A stretch of DNA of 64,000 nucleotides, from the NCBI GenBank assembly GCA_027943335.1, contig BSBK01001582.1, forward strand, positions 475,001-539,000. The letters are read 5' to 3'. The position numbers were made by a program, and so were the translations under genes. The DNA is from Chamaecyparis obtusa. Lineage: Eukaryota > Streptophyta > Pinopsida > Cupressales > Cupressaceae. Within the stretch, counting starts at the first letter, position 1; every line of letters begins with the position of its first letter. The notes beneath the pieces are model-generated. The model was not told the DNA's origin. It did no database searches and saw nothing but the letters and a program-made list of their open reading frames with translations. Below, one piece after another: positions 1 through 12,139 of the stretch.

Positions 1-1025
1 CAAAAATTCTCTAGCCTTGATAAACCACCAAGAACTATCGCATCTCCAAAAATATCCTCTAACTCAATAGCTACTCAAAATATTCTCTTATACTGTCTTC
101 TTATTTACCATTCAAAACACTTAGCATAATTTCTCTTACCGATTCATCCCGACAATTGATATAATCAATTCTAATAGAGTGATAGAGTTTCCATCAATGA
201 AAAACTCCAAAATATCAAACTTTGTGATCTAACTCCAAAATCCATCATAATGCCAACATCCACGACAGACACATATTCTATGTTGTCTAGGCTGCATAGC
301 CAATATTCTAAATGGGTTATTACAAAGTGAGACGAGTTAGATCAGATGATTGATGTGAAATTTAATGTCTAAGGATAAGGTAGGAACATTGTGTAATGAA
401 AAATTACATTAGAGTAGAGATTTGTGACACTACAAGATCTTCACTAAAAATGCTTTAAAACAACAATTTTCTACCAAACCTTACAAGAACCTCTCAATTG
501 AAAAATATAGTAAATCTAGCCTCTAATGTCTAATGTAGATGCAACAAAATATAACATGCACAATCTAAAATATTTTAAACTGGATGGTGAGATTCAATTT
601 TCTCTAATAGGCTGTGAGAACAACCTAAAATACAAAGCGCAAAAAAGTATCCCTTAAATATAGTTTAGTTATTAAAAAAATTTAAAAATTACTAAGTTTA
701 AGAAATCACAACTTTGATAACATCTTAAAGTTTTTCATAAATAATAATTCTACCTAATTAATTGAAAAGACCTATATTCATAAAAAAAAAAAAATCCTAC
801 CTGATATATAATTCCTATGAACTAATTGCAAGAGTAGATTAAAAAAATAATCCTACTTTAACAACAATCTTTAACATTATAAAAATAATGCAAGCCTTAC
901 ATTATTCTAGAATTAACACAAAATAAATTTATAACCCTTCTTAATAAAAGGAAAATTATAATCTATTAACAAAATCTTGTCTATAGTTGTGAAATGACAC
1001 AATAACCATGTTAATTAATAAACCT
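1..1025. other. AT-rich intergenic DNA, no gene seen
   Basis: I see no convincing reading frame, RNA gene or repeat family here. The stretch is AT-rich with scattered poly-A and poly-T runs. Confidence 0.5.
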
Positions 1026-1452
1026 TATGAAAATTTTATAGAATTCAAATTAATTTCTTAAACTATAATGTTATAAAAGAGTTAGTTTAACTTTTTCAAT
1101 GAAGAATAAAAAATAAGATTATTATAATTTAAAATTTTAAATAAATAAATTTTTAGTAAAAAAATTATATAGAAGAAATATATTTCTTAAATTGTAAAAT
1201 TTTAAAAAATAATAAGTCCCATAAAGAAACCTTATATGAAAGACACATTTAAAAATTCAAATTAATTTCTTAAATTATAATATAATAAAAGAATTAATTT
1301 AACTTTTTCAATAAAGAATAAAATTTCAAATTTCAAATAAATAAATTTTTAATAGAAAAATTATATATAAGAAATATACTTTAGAAAATTTGAAATTTGA
1401 AAAAAACTAATAATCGAAGTCCCATAAAGGAACCCTACATCACAGGCACATT
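1026..1452. repeat. Diverged tandem duplication upstream of the RING gene
   Basis: Two AT-rich copies of about 200 bp lie head to tail, near 1026-1250 and 1251-1452. Both contain the string TTCAAATTAATTTCTTAAA or a close variant, then ACTTTTTCAAT, then AAATAAATAAATTTTTA, and both end near a GTCCCATAAAG motif. The first copy is slightly longer because of a small insertion. Confidence 0.6.
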
Positions 1453-1631
1453 TAATCTCCCCTCTTTAATTCAACTTACAACTCAATTTAACTTGTACTT
1501 ACATTTTTCCGACTCCATAAAGTGGCCCAAGCTTCTTCCGTGTCAGCAGAACCCTAATTTACTTTCATAAAATTTCTCTGACCAACGGTCATATTCTTGC
1601 ATTGACAACTGGTGTCCCACACACTGCTACA

Positions 1632-1637
1632 TATAAA
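1632..1637 (+). promoter_or_regulatory. TATA box of the RING-H2 gene
   Basis: TATAAA lies 155 bp upstream of the ATG at 1787. A transcription start about 30 bp downstream would give a 5' leader of roughly 120 nt, which is normal for a plant gene. A MYB-core-like CAACGG lies about 50 bp further upstream. Position and context are the only evidence. Confidence 0.55.
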
Positions 1638-1740
1638 ATGGTTAACGTAGACGACAAAACAAAGACCTGCATTCCTGCCATTTCCCCATATTTCTTTCGG
1701 CGACCATAATCGACTGAGGCTTACAAATTACGAGCTTACT

Positions 1741-1761
1741 ATGGAGTGGTTTTGGAGGTGA
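1741..1761 (+). promoter_or_regulatory. Short upstream ORF in the RING gene leader
   Basis: An ATG at 1741 opens a six-codon frame, two of the six codons being Trp, that ends at TGA 1761, 25 bp before the main ATG. If the TATA box at 1632 is used, this frame lies in the mRNA leader and could reduce translation of the main frame. Confidence 0.45.
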
Positions 1762-1786
1762 ATTCGCAGTCACAATTTTGTAAGTC

Positions 1787-2245
1787 ATGAACATCGACAA
1801 AGGCCTGCAAGCTGCAATTACTTTCTTCCTTTTCTTAATTGTCATTGCAATGATCACCACATGTATATATGTCTTTAGGCTGTGTTTAGGTAGATATAGG
1901 CAGGCTCTGGAGCAGCTAACGCCCAGAAATTCATCAGGTTATCATGAAGGACTAACACTGGAAGAAATCCAAAAACTTGAATCAGTTCAATACAGAAGAC
2001 AATCAAATGGGTCATCTGATTCTGAATATGAATGCTGTATTTGCATATCTCCAGTGGAAGAAAATGAACAAGTTCGATACCTGCCCCACTGTAAACACTG
2101 TTTTCACAGGGATTGTATAGACGAGTGGCTTTCATTGAACAATGTATGTCCCTTGTGTTATGGTGAAGTTCGGATTGAGGAAAGAAATAGTGTTGTAATG
2201 GGTAATGCAAGCGATGAAGGTGACTGCGCCATCACTGTTAATTAG
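1787..2245 (+). CDS. RING-H2 finger protein with one N-terminal membrane helix (ATL-like E3 ubiquitin ligase)
   Basis: A 152-residue, intronless frame. Residues 9-30 form one hydrophobic helix. GLTLEEI at 55-61 sits where ATL proteins carry their GLD motif. A complete RING-H2 domain follows at residues 83-124, with ligands C83, C86, C102, H104, H107, C110, C121 and C124. C110 is followed by xxxW and the last pair is CPLC, as in E2-binding RING-H2 fingers. Such proteins are membrane-tethered E3 ubiquitin ligases that recruit an E2 and ubiquitinate target proteins; the target cannot be read here. The GLD motif is not canonical and the usual Arg after the last Cys is Tyr, so it may be a divergent ATL or another small RING-H2 type. 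A TATA box and short leader support the start. It is the only intact gene I can defend in this window. Confidence 0.85.
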   Translation: MNIDKGLQAAITFFLFLIVIAMITTCIYVFRLCLGRYRQALEQLTPRNSSGYHEGLTLEEIQKLESVQYRRQSNGSSDSEYECCICISPVEENEQVRYLPHCKHCFHRDCIDEWLSLNNVCPLCYGEVRIEERNSVVMGNASDEGDCAITVN

Positions 2246-3209
2246 GGCATCAAAGAAAAAAATGTTGTGTATTGTAATTCAAAGATTCCAAGCTTTGAGA
2301 TATGCAGATTTTGAAAAGGAAAGGATTTATTGATAAATATGGAAGGAAAAGGGTTTTGAGGCCGCTGTTTATAGAATTTGGCTAGTTATGTTCGCAATGT
2401 AATTCAAGCTGGTCTCGACACAATGCTTTTAAACACTGTTTTTTTCCTTATTGTTTTCAAAGACGGGATCATTTACAGATGATTTTTTTATACATTTTAG
2501 TTTAATATATTTTGTGTTCTTTAGATGATTATATATCATTGAAGACATCAAATTTCTACAACCTATTAGATTTGGAAGAGCTGATGCTGAATTAGATTGT
2601 GTGATAATTTTTATTAATATTTTAGATCATATTCTATTGAATGCTCTATTTTTTATTCTCCATAACATTCAATCATTCTAATAACCAATCATAAAACTAT
2701 TATAAAAAACTACCTCACAATCTAATTGGAAAATAACTCTTTCAAATCTATTCTATTGAATTTATTAAATTTGTCTGCCCTTCCTAAAACTTTTTAATAG
2801 CTATTAGAAATCAATTGTTTCAATTCTAAAAGGTCAAAATTTTACCATTTTTTATATAATTTTTTTCTCAATTGCTAAGGGTTTCGGAAATTTTAGTTCC
2901 TAACAGGCCATTTATATCTTGGAACCACAATTCAATTTTTTCTTTGTGACTTGATATCATACCTTTTCTTCTATAGAACTTTGGTTTCTTATCGTTTGAG
3001 TCACACATCATTTAAAAAGGTTTTTTTAAAATAAATTATGTGTTTAGCCAAGTCATATATCAGACCTTAAGAGTTTACTTTATATTGTAACGTTCAAAAG
3101 GAATATTTTCTTATTTGTACTTGTTTAGGTAATATTGTTGTATTTTTTTTATCACTAAAATGCAATATTTAAGAGTTGTAACAAATCCTTTCCACACAAA
3201 GATGCCTTA
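2246..3209. other. 3' flank of the RING gene and AT-rich spacer
   Basis: The first 150-250 bp are probably 3' UTR, with AT-rich stretches able to act as plant polyadenylation signals. The rest is AT-rich, and I see no gene or recognisable repeat in it. Confidence 0.4.
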
Positions 3210-3975
3210 GTGCGAAAGGCTAAACATGTTAATTTAAGAACTTCAACCACTCTAGATTCTCTCTATTATTTTAGATTTTATCTTCATAATCAAAATATCA
3301 TACATCAAGAAGATGTTATGTGCTTTATTTATGATATATCTCCTAGCGTAATATTGAGAAAAGATGAAGATTTATATGAGCATTCTTCTTCCCAACCTAG
3401 TAAAGTGGATCATGTGAAGAATGAAGATAAGATTAAGAATCTCCATAGAGAGATCAATCCTCTTAATACACATCCCTACACAACACCTTTCCATAAACTA
3501 GAAGATGCAAAACTTCCACCCTCTAAAATAAAGACATACTATAAGGTAGGTTATGACATTATATCTAAACAAGACTAGAGTGGACAAGGCCTTGGAAAAG
3601 AAAAATAGGGGATAAGAGCCCCTATATAACCTTTTTCCACACAATTTACTACACAAGGCTTATGATTTGTACCCAAAGAAAATATTATCTGTAATATTCG
3701 TCAAGTTGATTTAATCATTTGTTTCTTATCTAAAGAAAGAAAAAAACAAAGACCTAACACATGTGATGCTCCTTCTAGTTTTAATTCCAATCATCTGTTT
3801 TCCTTAAAACCCCTTTTACCACAAGAAATATCTGTAATATTCATCAAGTTGATTTAATCATTTGTTTCTTACCTAAAGAAAGAAAAAAACAAAGACCTAA
3901 CACCTGTGATGCTCCTTCTAGTTTTAATTCCAATCATCTGCTTTCCTTAAAACCCCTTTTACCACAAGAAATAAA
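3210..3975 (+). pseudogene. Decayed Ty3-type retrotransposon fragment (gag-pol spacer with G-patch-like motif)
   Basis: A 122-codon frame ends in KVGYDIISKQD, then a stop. The same frame continues past the stop with SGQGLGKEK, another stop, then GIRAPI. A Gly-rich block of this shape, GYxxG-x-GLGK-x-x-x-GI-x-x-PI, is common between protease and reverse transcriptase in plant Ty3/gypsy polyproteins. Downstream the frame stays partly readable into a tandem duplication, with no reverse transcriptase or integrase. No LTRs were found around it. I infer a short, old fragment of a polyprotein; the family is uncertain. Confidence 0.5.
3688..3972. repeat. Tandem duplication, 143-bp unit, two copies
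   Basis: Copy one starts at TCTGTAATAT (3688) and copy two at the same decamer (3831). The copies differ at only a handful of bases and both end in CCACAAGAAATA. The duplication lies inside the Ty3-like relic. Confidence 0.85.
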
Positions 3976-4990
3976 TATTCTATTACCTATCAAAAATAAT
4001 TTTTCCTTAGCTAAAATAATATTTTGGAGACTTCAATATGTAAAAACATTAAACTTATTTCTAAGTATTGTTAAAAAAAAAAAGAATAAAAAAAAAATCA
4101 TAGTGATGTTCATTGCCTTTTTCATTATAGTTATTCCCACTCTCTTTCTCATTACATTCAATTTAGATACTTTATTTAAGATTTAGTTGATAGATGTATT
4201 ATTAATGTCATAAGAGATCTTATACATTTTCTAGATATTCAAAATGTAGCCCATTAGTACTCCCTTCACCTATTATATTGTTACACACTATGCAACCTTA
4301 CTAGCTTACTTTATAGGGGGCTCTTTATTGTATATAACTTTCTATGCTTTGATGTGTAATCTTACATTTATTACAAACAAAATAGATCATGTCCTTGTGT
4401 TCGTACTTAAAGGGAAATAGTTCTCTCTTTAATCTCCTATCCTTTCTAAGGATTCACTTTCTCTTGGTTGAATGGTATTTGATTATCACATGATGTCCTT
4501 TCTTTTCTAGAGTTGTTTGTTTTTCTCAATAATTCTTTCTTTTTACAAGAAATGTGTATTCTTGATTACAACCTCTTGTTTTCTTAAAAGCTATTTTTTA
4601 TAATAAAAAATCCCTCAATTGGGACCGAAAGTGTGTTATCCTTCATAAAAAATCCCTTTATCCCTTTTGGTCAATGATGATATTTTTGTTCAAGAACTCC
4701 TCTTGGAGGTAGATGCATTTGAGACAGGGTCTCTTCCTCCCCTCTTTGTGCATGCCTAAAAAAGATCCCTTTATAGCTATTGCAAGATATCCTTTTACAA
4801 AGTTATCACTTCCTTGCCTTGAAAGAGTTGCTCCTCTTTGGATAGGGTTACATGTACTTTATTGTTGTTTAAAGGTTATCTCCTTGGTCTTGAAGGTGTG
4901 TATCATTTATCTTCTTTGAACCTTAAAATGTCACCATATCTCTATGTTTCCATCTTAACGAGGGGGTCATATATGTGGCCTCCTTATTTT
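3976..4990. other. Intergenic, no gene seen
   Basis: Short frames in this stretch are low-complexity Leu/Phe-rich translations with no motif. I see no terminal repeats or RNA gene. Confidence 0.4.
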
Positions 4991-5190
4991 AAATATAGCA
5001 TATTTTCTTGGATACACTATTTTTCTTGGTTATCCTTTGCACTATTTTTAGCATATTTTCTTGGATACAATATTTAACTTGGTTATCCTTTGTACTGTTT
5101 TACACCACTTTCCTTGGTTGTCCTTTGTACCATTTTTAGTGAATTTCCTTGGATATACTATTTTCCCTAGTCATCCTTTGCACCAATTTT
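4991..5190. repeat. Degenerate tandem repeat with TTCTTGGATAC / GGTTATCCTTTG modules
   Basis: Units of about 50-60 bp repeat three to four times: a TTCTTGGATA-like block, then CTTGGTTATCCTTTG, then a run like CACTATTTTTAGCA. Copies diverge towards the right. Confidence 0.6.
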
Positions 5191-5459
5191 ATCAAATTTC
5201 CTAGCATAAAATACTTTTATATTTGTTATGCTCAAGATGGGTTAACTTGCATAACACAACTTGCTAGAGTTTTCAATTCTCTTTGCACCAAATTTTCTCT
5301 TGGGATGAGTGTAACTATCATTAAAATACTTTCTCAACTATTTTTTACTCTTTGTCCTCTTTTTCTAATAGATCACACAACATAATACAACTTATTATGT
5401 AATAGAATCTATGATCTTTCATGGATTACATAGCATAACACAACTTGCTAGCATATGGG

Positions 5460-5461
<2 letters not shown>

Positions 5462-5536
<75 letters not shown>

Positions 5537-5543
5537 CCTCCCA
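5462..5543. repeat. (CT)n microsatellite with a CCCT tail
   Basis: About 70 bp of uninterrupted CT, followed by TCCCTCCCTCCC. Confidence 0.95.
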
Positions 5544-7637
5544 CGATCCTATAGCATAACACACTTTTCTAGGTAATTAGATAATGGTATGTTATCTAAT
5601 ATTTAATATACACTCTCTATGCATTACTACTTGTACTCTTGTAATAATATTTTAAGTGTGATATTATATCTTTAGACATTTCGATCTCTTCATCTAGTTA
5701 AATTGGAGTATTTTTTTAGTACTAACTCCTTTGTTATTCTTTTTTTTTTCTTTATTTTTCATATATTTATTTTTATTTTGTGTGCCCTTGCACGTGGTTG
5801 TATGAGTTAAGATCCTAGTGTCTGGGAGCTTATTTCCTTGATCTTAGTGAAGTCTTTCCTTTTTCTAGTTTTGCCTATGTATCCCTCACTTATTTTTGTA
5901 CTTTACCATGAGTATATGTTTAGGCTCATTCTCCTATTATAGTGGGAGCTAAATGTAGCATCATAAATTTCATCCCTATGCAATTTATTTCTCCCCTTGG
6001 TATTAATTTTTCATGTATGGCCTCTTGTACTAGATCTAATTATGCAAACAAGTAATTTCAACTAAAATCCTAGCTTCTTCTCGATATTTTGGACTCTAGG
6101 TCCCAATTTTGGTTTGCAATAGGAGATGTAGTGTTATGCCAGGTGTATACCCACCCCTACATTTTCCTTGGGAATATCTTGTGTCCCCCTTCCTTTCTCT
6201 TCTTTCTTTCTTTCGTGTTATTTTATTTCTTTTTTTTGTTTCCCATCTAGAGTTTTGGACTTCAGAGTCCATTCCCTCTTAATCCCTAGTCTTGGTTGGG
6301 AACTTGGGTTCTTAGGTTTCATAATGCTTCTTGATGATTAGGTTACATGCATCCATAGAACCCGACATGTAGAGGCCCTATCTGTCAAATGTAGTACAAT
6401 GCATGTAATGCCCTTATCTTGTTGACCTATAAAAGGCCTTTTGAAGGCTCATTTTAATCACAAAGTGTTTTAAAAGAAAATTTGAGAGATCTATTGTGAC
6501 CATGCCTTCGATGTGTAAATTTCTTATGTGTGTCATACTTTCATCATGTTCAAAGTTGATATCTATTAATTTATTGCTTTGTTCATGCTATATTTGTGTA
6601 GGTATGGTTCTCTTTTGGACGTCTCTGGGATTTTTAGGGCTTTCCTTTTTTGTTCTTCATTTCTTATTTTTAGTTTCGGCTAGCTTTTTTGTAGCTTAGG
6701 GTTCTCCTAGGATAAGTGCAAAAAGATGGAGGACCAAAAAGGGGATATAAGGTGTCACTTTTACTTTTTTTTTCAAAAATTATGATACTCTAAACTTTGA
6801 CGAGAAATTGAAGATAGTTATACTCAAAATTTAGAGATGCGACAAGAACAAGAGTTGTACCACATCTCAAAATCTAGTTTCTAAACTACTAAATTGTTTT
6901 TTAAATTTTGGAGATTAAGGCCCTAAAAAGGGGGGAGCACAAAAAGTGGTCCTATTTTTTGTGAAAAATATAACATAGTGTCTAGTGTACCCCCCCAAAA
7001 ATGTTAACTTTAAAAAAAAAATTAATCACTCTGGTGAGAGTTAGTTAACACCATGTAGTTTATCCTGAATTTTTCTACTAATTTTTTTCATGAATGTACA
7101 TTTTTTTATAAATTTATAAAGTGGAGACATCATAAAAATGTGAAATTGTGTGTACTCCCCCTATATGTCATTGTTTAAAAATTTGACAAACGAACCAAAA
7201 TCTAATCACAATATACTACACATTGGTTTTGGACAAAAAATGGACATACTTACAAAAGAAATTAGAGATGAAAATCTTAACGTAATCAAAGTTTAGAATA
7301 AATTATATGGTTAGATAGCTAACAAAGAGATCTATAACATCATGTCATCTTATTTTGTCGTTATTAAACCATGTGTAAACTTGACAGGGAGCACACACAA
7401 AAAAATGTGATGTTTTTGTAAGTTTGTTGGAAAACACATCTCAAACTTGTTTGAATCCTCCAATCCTTTGGGTTGGAAGCCCAAGGTAAATCTAAGCCTT
7501 AGGTTAGGTGGATCCCAATTTAATTAAAAGGGTACATACACTATAGGGAATATTCCCTATGCATATGAAAATGTTATTGCATTCAGTGCAATATTTTACT
7601 TTTAGTATTTAACATAGGGCATACACCTTATATAATT

Positions 7638-7641
<4 letters not shown>
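5544..7641. other. Intergenic with one promoter-like site
   Basis: No protein-coding gene is supported. The stretch 6100-6700 is less AT-rich and holds a TATA-like site at 6428-6436 (TATAAAAGG), 68 bp before the ATG of a 67-codon hydrophobic frame (6496-6699) that has no recognisable motif. This could be the promoter part of an eroded LTR, but I could not find a partner copy. Confidence 0.3.

Positions 7642-7719
<78 letters not shown>
7642..7719. repeat. (GA)n microsatellite
   Basis: About 78 bp of uninterrupted GA dinucleotide. Confidence 0.95.
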
Positions 7720-7721
<2 letters not shown>

Positions 7722-8339
7722 TTGGATTTGAAATAAGTAACTATATAGGGTTTGTATTATAAAATTGTAAGAGTTTGTTACACCTTTTTAATGATATTAT
7801 TGTGTCAAGCTAGGCTCAAATGCATTGCACACCCCTTACATAATTCAAAATCCTTGGGAATTTATAGAAAATTGAAGATTGATTTCCATCTAGTCCATGC
7901 CTAGTGCACTTGTTATTGCCTAAAAGATTATTATACGGGCTTCCACCTATTATGAAATCAAAACCTCCAATTGAGTTAATCATTTCATCAATATTTTTTT
8001 ATATCATATTCTTCACATCACCCACCTCAATCAATTGACCCCTTTTCTATGTTTTTTCTAACCATCTTCTAAGGATAAGCCTTTTTTTTACAACTTTTTA
8101 AAAATACAACATAATTGAGTGTTATAACCGAACAATGCAAAGAAAATTTTATACCCCAATTCAAGAGAGTAGAGAAAGGACATTTATCACCTTTGGATAA
8201 ATAGGCATTAAAATATAAAGATGGTATCCTACTATTTATATTTGGAGATAATTTCCAAGGGAGTGCATATGCTTAGTCTTGGAAGAAAAGTTGTGTGTGT
8301 GGCCCACATCATATCCTGACACATGCTCCATTTCATGAT
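7720..8339. other. Flank of E1; right end may be part of an older coding relic
   Basis: I see no gene in most of this stretch. The last 100 bp or so, read on the minus strand, may continue a relic whose other pieces lie at 50285-50413 and 57835-57960 (see findings). Confidence 0.3.
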
Positions 8340-8344
8340 GTTCC
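8340..8344. repeat. E1 target-site duplication, left copy
   Basis: GTTCC here and GTTCT at 50280-50284 flank the LTR ends. One mismatch fits an old insertion. Confidence 0.75.
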
Positions 8345-9490
8345 TGTTGGTGCTCAAAAATGCTGGACCATTTTGAGGCCAACTAACAAGCACACACAAG
8401 TGCCTCTACAATTCTGGCTTGATTTAGCCAAGGTTGGTAGGCTTGAATCAAATATGCTTTCTAACTGCACAAATATGTGCACAAAAAAAGAAGATCCTTC
8501 CAAAGGGGTTAACAAACCTTTGGAGGAAAATAAACCTAATATCCTAATTTTTAGATAGCTTGAAATCTAAACTAAGGTTTGAAAATATTATTAAAACCTA
8601 ATTAAACATTTTATGGAGAAGATAATAGATATAATGCGTAAACTACAGAAAGAACAAATGACAATTTCAAATGAAAAGATAGACCAGTGCCTAATACAAA
8701 ATTGGAAATAGAGTCAATTATATCAATCCTACGTACAAACGGAGACAATTTTAAGATAACTCACTCCTGTAAAGTGAGACCATCAACCTACAGGCTTTCA
8801 ATTGAAACAAAAATTTAAAATAACTAATATAATTCATCCTATGGTTTTTAACCCAACTTAAGAGCCCGAAAAGAGCAATAACAGGTTCTCAGACCATGCT
8901 ACTGATATTCAAACTGTATAAATTTATCATAGATAAATGCATCAGATAGAAAACACAATAGGATGCCCTGGTTCATAGAGTAATCCATAAAACTAATTGA
9001 AAATAATAAACTATATTAACTTTAAGGCACAAGCACTTATATAAAATTTGCACTTGAGATTTTGGACATCATGTTCAAATTTGTAATTCGAGATAAGTTT
9101 CCAATTTTTTGTTGTGATGTGATGATGTCTCTTGTTTACAAATTGAATTAATATAAATATATCTCCCAATAGTTCTTTGTGAAAGGACATGCCCTTTCAC
9201 AGGACCTAATCCTAGCAACTAACCCTAAAAAATACAAATTAAACCATAATAATGGTTCTTAAGGAAATATTTCCCATACAATTAACTTGATTTATGATAC
9301 TTTAGGTGTTCCGTGCATAATAATCCAACGTTTAGTTTCCTGCACAAAAACACCTAACATTAGATAGTCTTAAAACCTAAAATAAAAAATAATTACATTC
9401 ATAATATATTAGGTTTTCATAAAGACCATTATTATTCATTTATTAATTAATAATTAATTGAAAATAAAACATAATAAAATTATTATATAA
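8345..9490 (-). repeat. E1 3' LTR, distal half
   Basis: Aligns over its whole length, in the same orientation, with 47856-49005. Similarity begins at TGTTGGTGC and stops exactly at the first base of the 34-kb insertion. The last four bases, ATAA, are the left target duplication of that insertion. Confidence 0.9.
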
Positions 9491-9519
9491 GGGTATGTGC
9501 AGGATCATGGTATACCAAA
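9491..9519 (+). repeat. Left terminal inverted repeat of the 34-kb transposon
   Basis: Matches the reverse complement of 43633-43661 with two mismatches. The following 700 bp or so also match the inverted 806-bp relative at 41204-42009, so subterminal sequence is conserved in the family. Confidence 0.9.
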
Positions 9520-10560
9520 CTATGGCCTTAAGTGGTAATGAAAAATCAGAAAATCAGGGTTAGTCAACTTGATGTAAAAAGTTGAACATTTTATGAACCT
9601 TATGTGAAAAAGTTGTAAGAGTAGAATCTGTAGGAAATTGAATGTAGTTTCTAAACTATTAGCCCTTGTTTGAAATTTTTTTTGTCTAATTGTTTAAAAT
9701 TTTAGATTTCAATGCAGTACTACAAAAATTTTAGGGAAAAGATAAGGAGTATGTGTATGTGTGACCACCTTAATCATAATCAAATGATGATATATTTTCC
9801 CAAGATTCTAGATATAAGTAGTAGACTCATGCCCGGATGTGATGCATATTTTTTTGTAATTTTTGGTCAAATAAATAATTAAGAATTTTCTGCTACAACT
9901 TTTTCAGAATAAAAAACTCTCATGTTTGACCACCTTAACTAATTCAAAATTTTACCAAATTCAAAACTTTTTTTTTTCTTATAGTAGCTGAAGCATAGAA
10001 TGTGATGCATGTTTCAGATTTCAAAAAGGTTAAACGGTTTGAAAGTTATAGTTATTTTTCAATCGGTATGTCAATTACGACTTTAAAGAAAACTCAATTG
10101 AAAAATAAGTAATAATCACTTACAAAACTCAAAATTTGACACCAATTATATCGATGGAAAGCTGATAATGTCTTTAAGAAACCCTTTTCATTTCATCAAT
10201 GTCGGGTGAAAAAATAGTCGTCAGCTACATGGTCGAAGTCTCAGTATCAAGAACTGTCTCCTGAAACACGCCTAAAGGGTTGACCACCCACGTTTGGTAA
10301 TGCCTAAGCAAATACCAAGCCTAATCAAATATCTGATAATATCGAATATCTGAAAAACCCCGCCTATTTTGAAATTTCAAATTTGAATTGCCCCACTTTT
10401 CCCAGATTCAAGTTTGATAATAAATGTATTTTTTTCATAGTAATATTAATTGTGCTATACTAAGTTGTATTATTTTTATATTAATATTAATTCAAGTTTG
10501 ATATTAAATTATATTTTTGTTATGTTAATATTAATTTCATTTTAAATATTAATATTAAAT
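9520..10560. other. Subterminal region of the transposon
   Basis: To about 10235 this aligns with the minus strand of 42009-41290, including the blocks GGTTAGTCAACTTGA, AATTGAATGTAGTTTCTAAA and GACCACCTTAA. No gene is seen. The part from 10260 to 10560 is unique in the window. Confidence 0.7.
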
Positions 10561-10609
10561 AATAGGGTGAATGCATGATCGTGTGTCACCCTTTCGGCTA
10601 ACTCGGTTG

Positions 10610-10774
10610 ATTCGGTTGAGTACCTCTCGGGCGAGTAGGACTCGGCTGAGTCATCTTCGGCTGAAGAAAGGGAGGTGCCACTTGGCACTGAGTGGTGCCT
10701 ACCTGGCAGGGGGACTCAGTCGAGTTCTACTCGGCCAAGTAGGACTTGACCGAGTCCACCCAGCCCTATAAGTA
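10610..10774 (+). promoter_or_regulatory. Gene A promoter with 15-bp-spaced palindromes and TATA box
   Basis: A GC-rich island in AT-rich DNA. 12-bp palindrome-like units related to ACTCGGCCGAGT start at 10610, 10625, 10640 and 10655, and again at 10714, 10729 and 10744, each step exactly 15 bp. A TATAAGTA box follows at 10767, and one more unit, ACTCGACCGAGT, lies at 10851 in the presumed leader. The same motif at the same spacing stands upstream of the transposase (33066-33107). I infer a binding array for a dimeric regulator. Confidence 0.65.
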
Positions 10775-10797
10775 GCCCTACGAATGGCCAAAGCCCC

Positions 10798-10867
10798 TCA
10801 TTTGAATAGTGAGGGGCTAAGAATAAGCGACTGGAGGGAGCGATAGTGCAACTCGACCGAGTTAGAG
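10798..10867 (+). other. Gene A leader exon
   Basis: A start about 30 bp after the TATA box and a splice donor (GAG|GTACGT at 10867/10868) define a short non-coding first exon. Gene B has the same layout, a leader exon followed by an intron just before the ATG. Confidence 0.45.
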
Positions 10868-12139
10868 GTACGTTTTTTGTTTTTTTTTGAAATTTTTTTG
10901 TTTGTGTTTTTTAATTATTTTTTTTGTATATATTGTTTAAATGTTTTTTAATTATTTTTTTAATGTTTATATGTAAAAAAAAATGTCATTTTTTTAATAA
11001 GTATTGTATTTACTTTTAAAAATGTACAAAATTAACACATAAAATTTAAACGTACAAACCTAAATCCTAAGAAAACATATATAATTTAAGTAAAACATAA
11101 ACTGAAACTTTGAAAAACATGTAATAGGACCTGCCCTTAAGACATTTATTAAGACCATTAAAACCTAATAGGATGGACCCAATTATAAGACCCAATACTT
11201 GACTTGATAATACCAATTAAAACATAATGGACTATCTACTCTTACTGACCTAATAGAACCACTTAAGACTTAATTGTACCACTTAAGACTTAACATCCAC
11301 TAAATGTGACCTATTAGGACCCTTAAGACCTAATAGGACCACTTAAGACCTAATAGAACATAATAGGTCAAAATAGTTCACCCTTAAGACTCAATAAGAC
11401 CTAATTAAAACCCTTAAGACCCAATGTGACCCTTAGGACCCAATAGGACCCAATAGGACCCTTAGTACCCAATAGGACCTAATTAAGACCCTTAAGACGA
11501 GCTCATAAGACCCTTAAGACCCATAAGACCAGGATACTTGACCTAATTAAGACTCTTAAGACCCTTAAGACCCATGAACCCCTTTCCAGATTATTATATA
11601 TTTTCACCATTTCTTTTAGTATTTAATTTAAATATAATGTTTTTCCCTCCTTCGTTATGGAAATTTGTACAAATTAATTTTTCTCATGTGTGTAAAGTAA
11701 ATATGTACATAAATATGCATTCGAATTAGTAAATATGCATGCATGAATTAGTTCTACTACCATGATTGAATACATGTGTAAATGCCTTCAAGTTTAAATT
11801 ATGTTTTTGAATATTTAAAAATATTATGTATGTACATATGTAAATGCATGAATTTAAATGTTTAATTTAATATTTAATTTATATTATTTACACATGCATT
11901 TGAAAATTAGTTCATGTGTGTTTGTTTGAAGTTTTTAAAATGTTTTCATGTTTACTTGAAGTATGTACACATGTACAAATTGAAATTTAGATCTTTTTAA
12001 TTTATTTAAATTAATATATATATAACAATTGATTTTATAATGGATGTATGTATATGTGCATGTGCCTACTTGTAGCGAGCATTTTATATCTATATCTAGA
12101 TCTAGATATATATATATTACCTTTGTGTGCATATCATTC
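10868..12139 (+). other. Gene A leader intron, partly filled with a minisatellite
   Basis: AT-rich intron between the donor at 10868 and the exon that opens at or shortly before ATG 12140. It contains the GACC/CTTAAGAC array described separately. I see no other gene in it. Confidence 0.4.
11119..11580. repeat. Degenerate array of ~10-bp AAGACCCAATAGG-type units
   Basis: Repeated words include CCTTAAGACC, CCTAATAGGACC and CCAATAGGACCC. They closely resemble the larger array at 14.06-22.3 kb and share its GACC(CTTA/TAAT) vocabulary. Confidence 0.7.

Noticed and set aside
1642..2210. Minus-strand frames over the RING gene
   Set aside because: Antisense shadows of a well-supported gene, without motifs.
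6428..6699. Gene with TATAAAAGG promoter and 67-codon hydrophobic frame
   Set aside because: The TATA match is good but the frame has no recognisable domain or codon signal, so only the site is noted.
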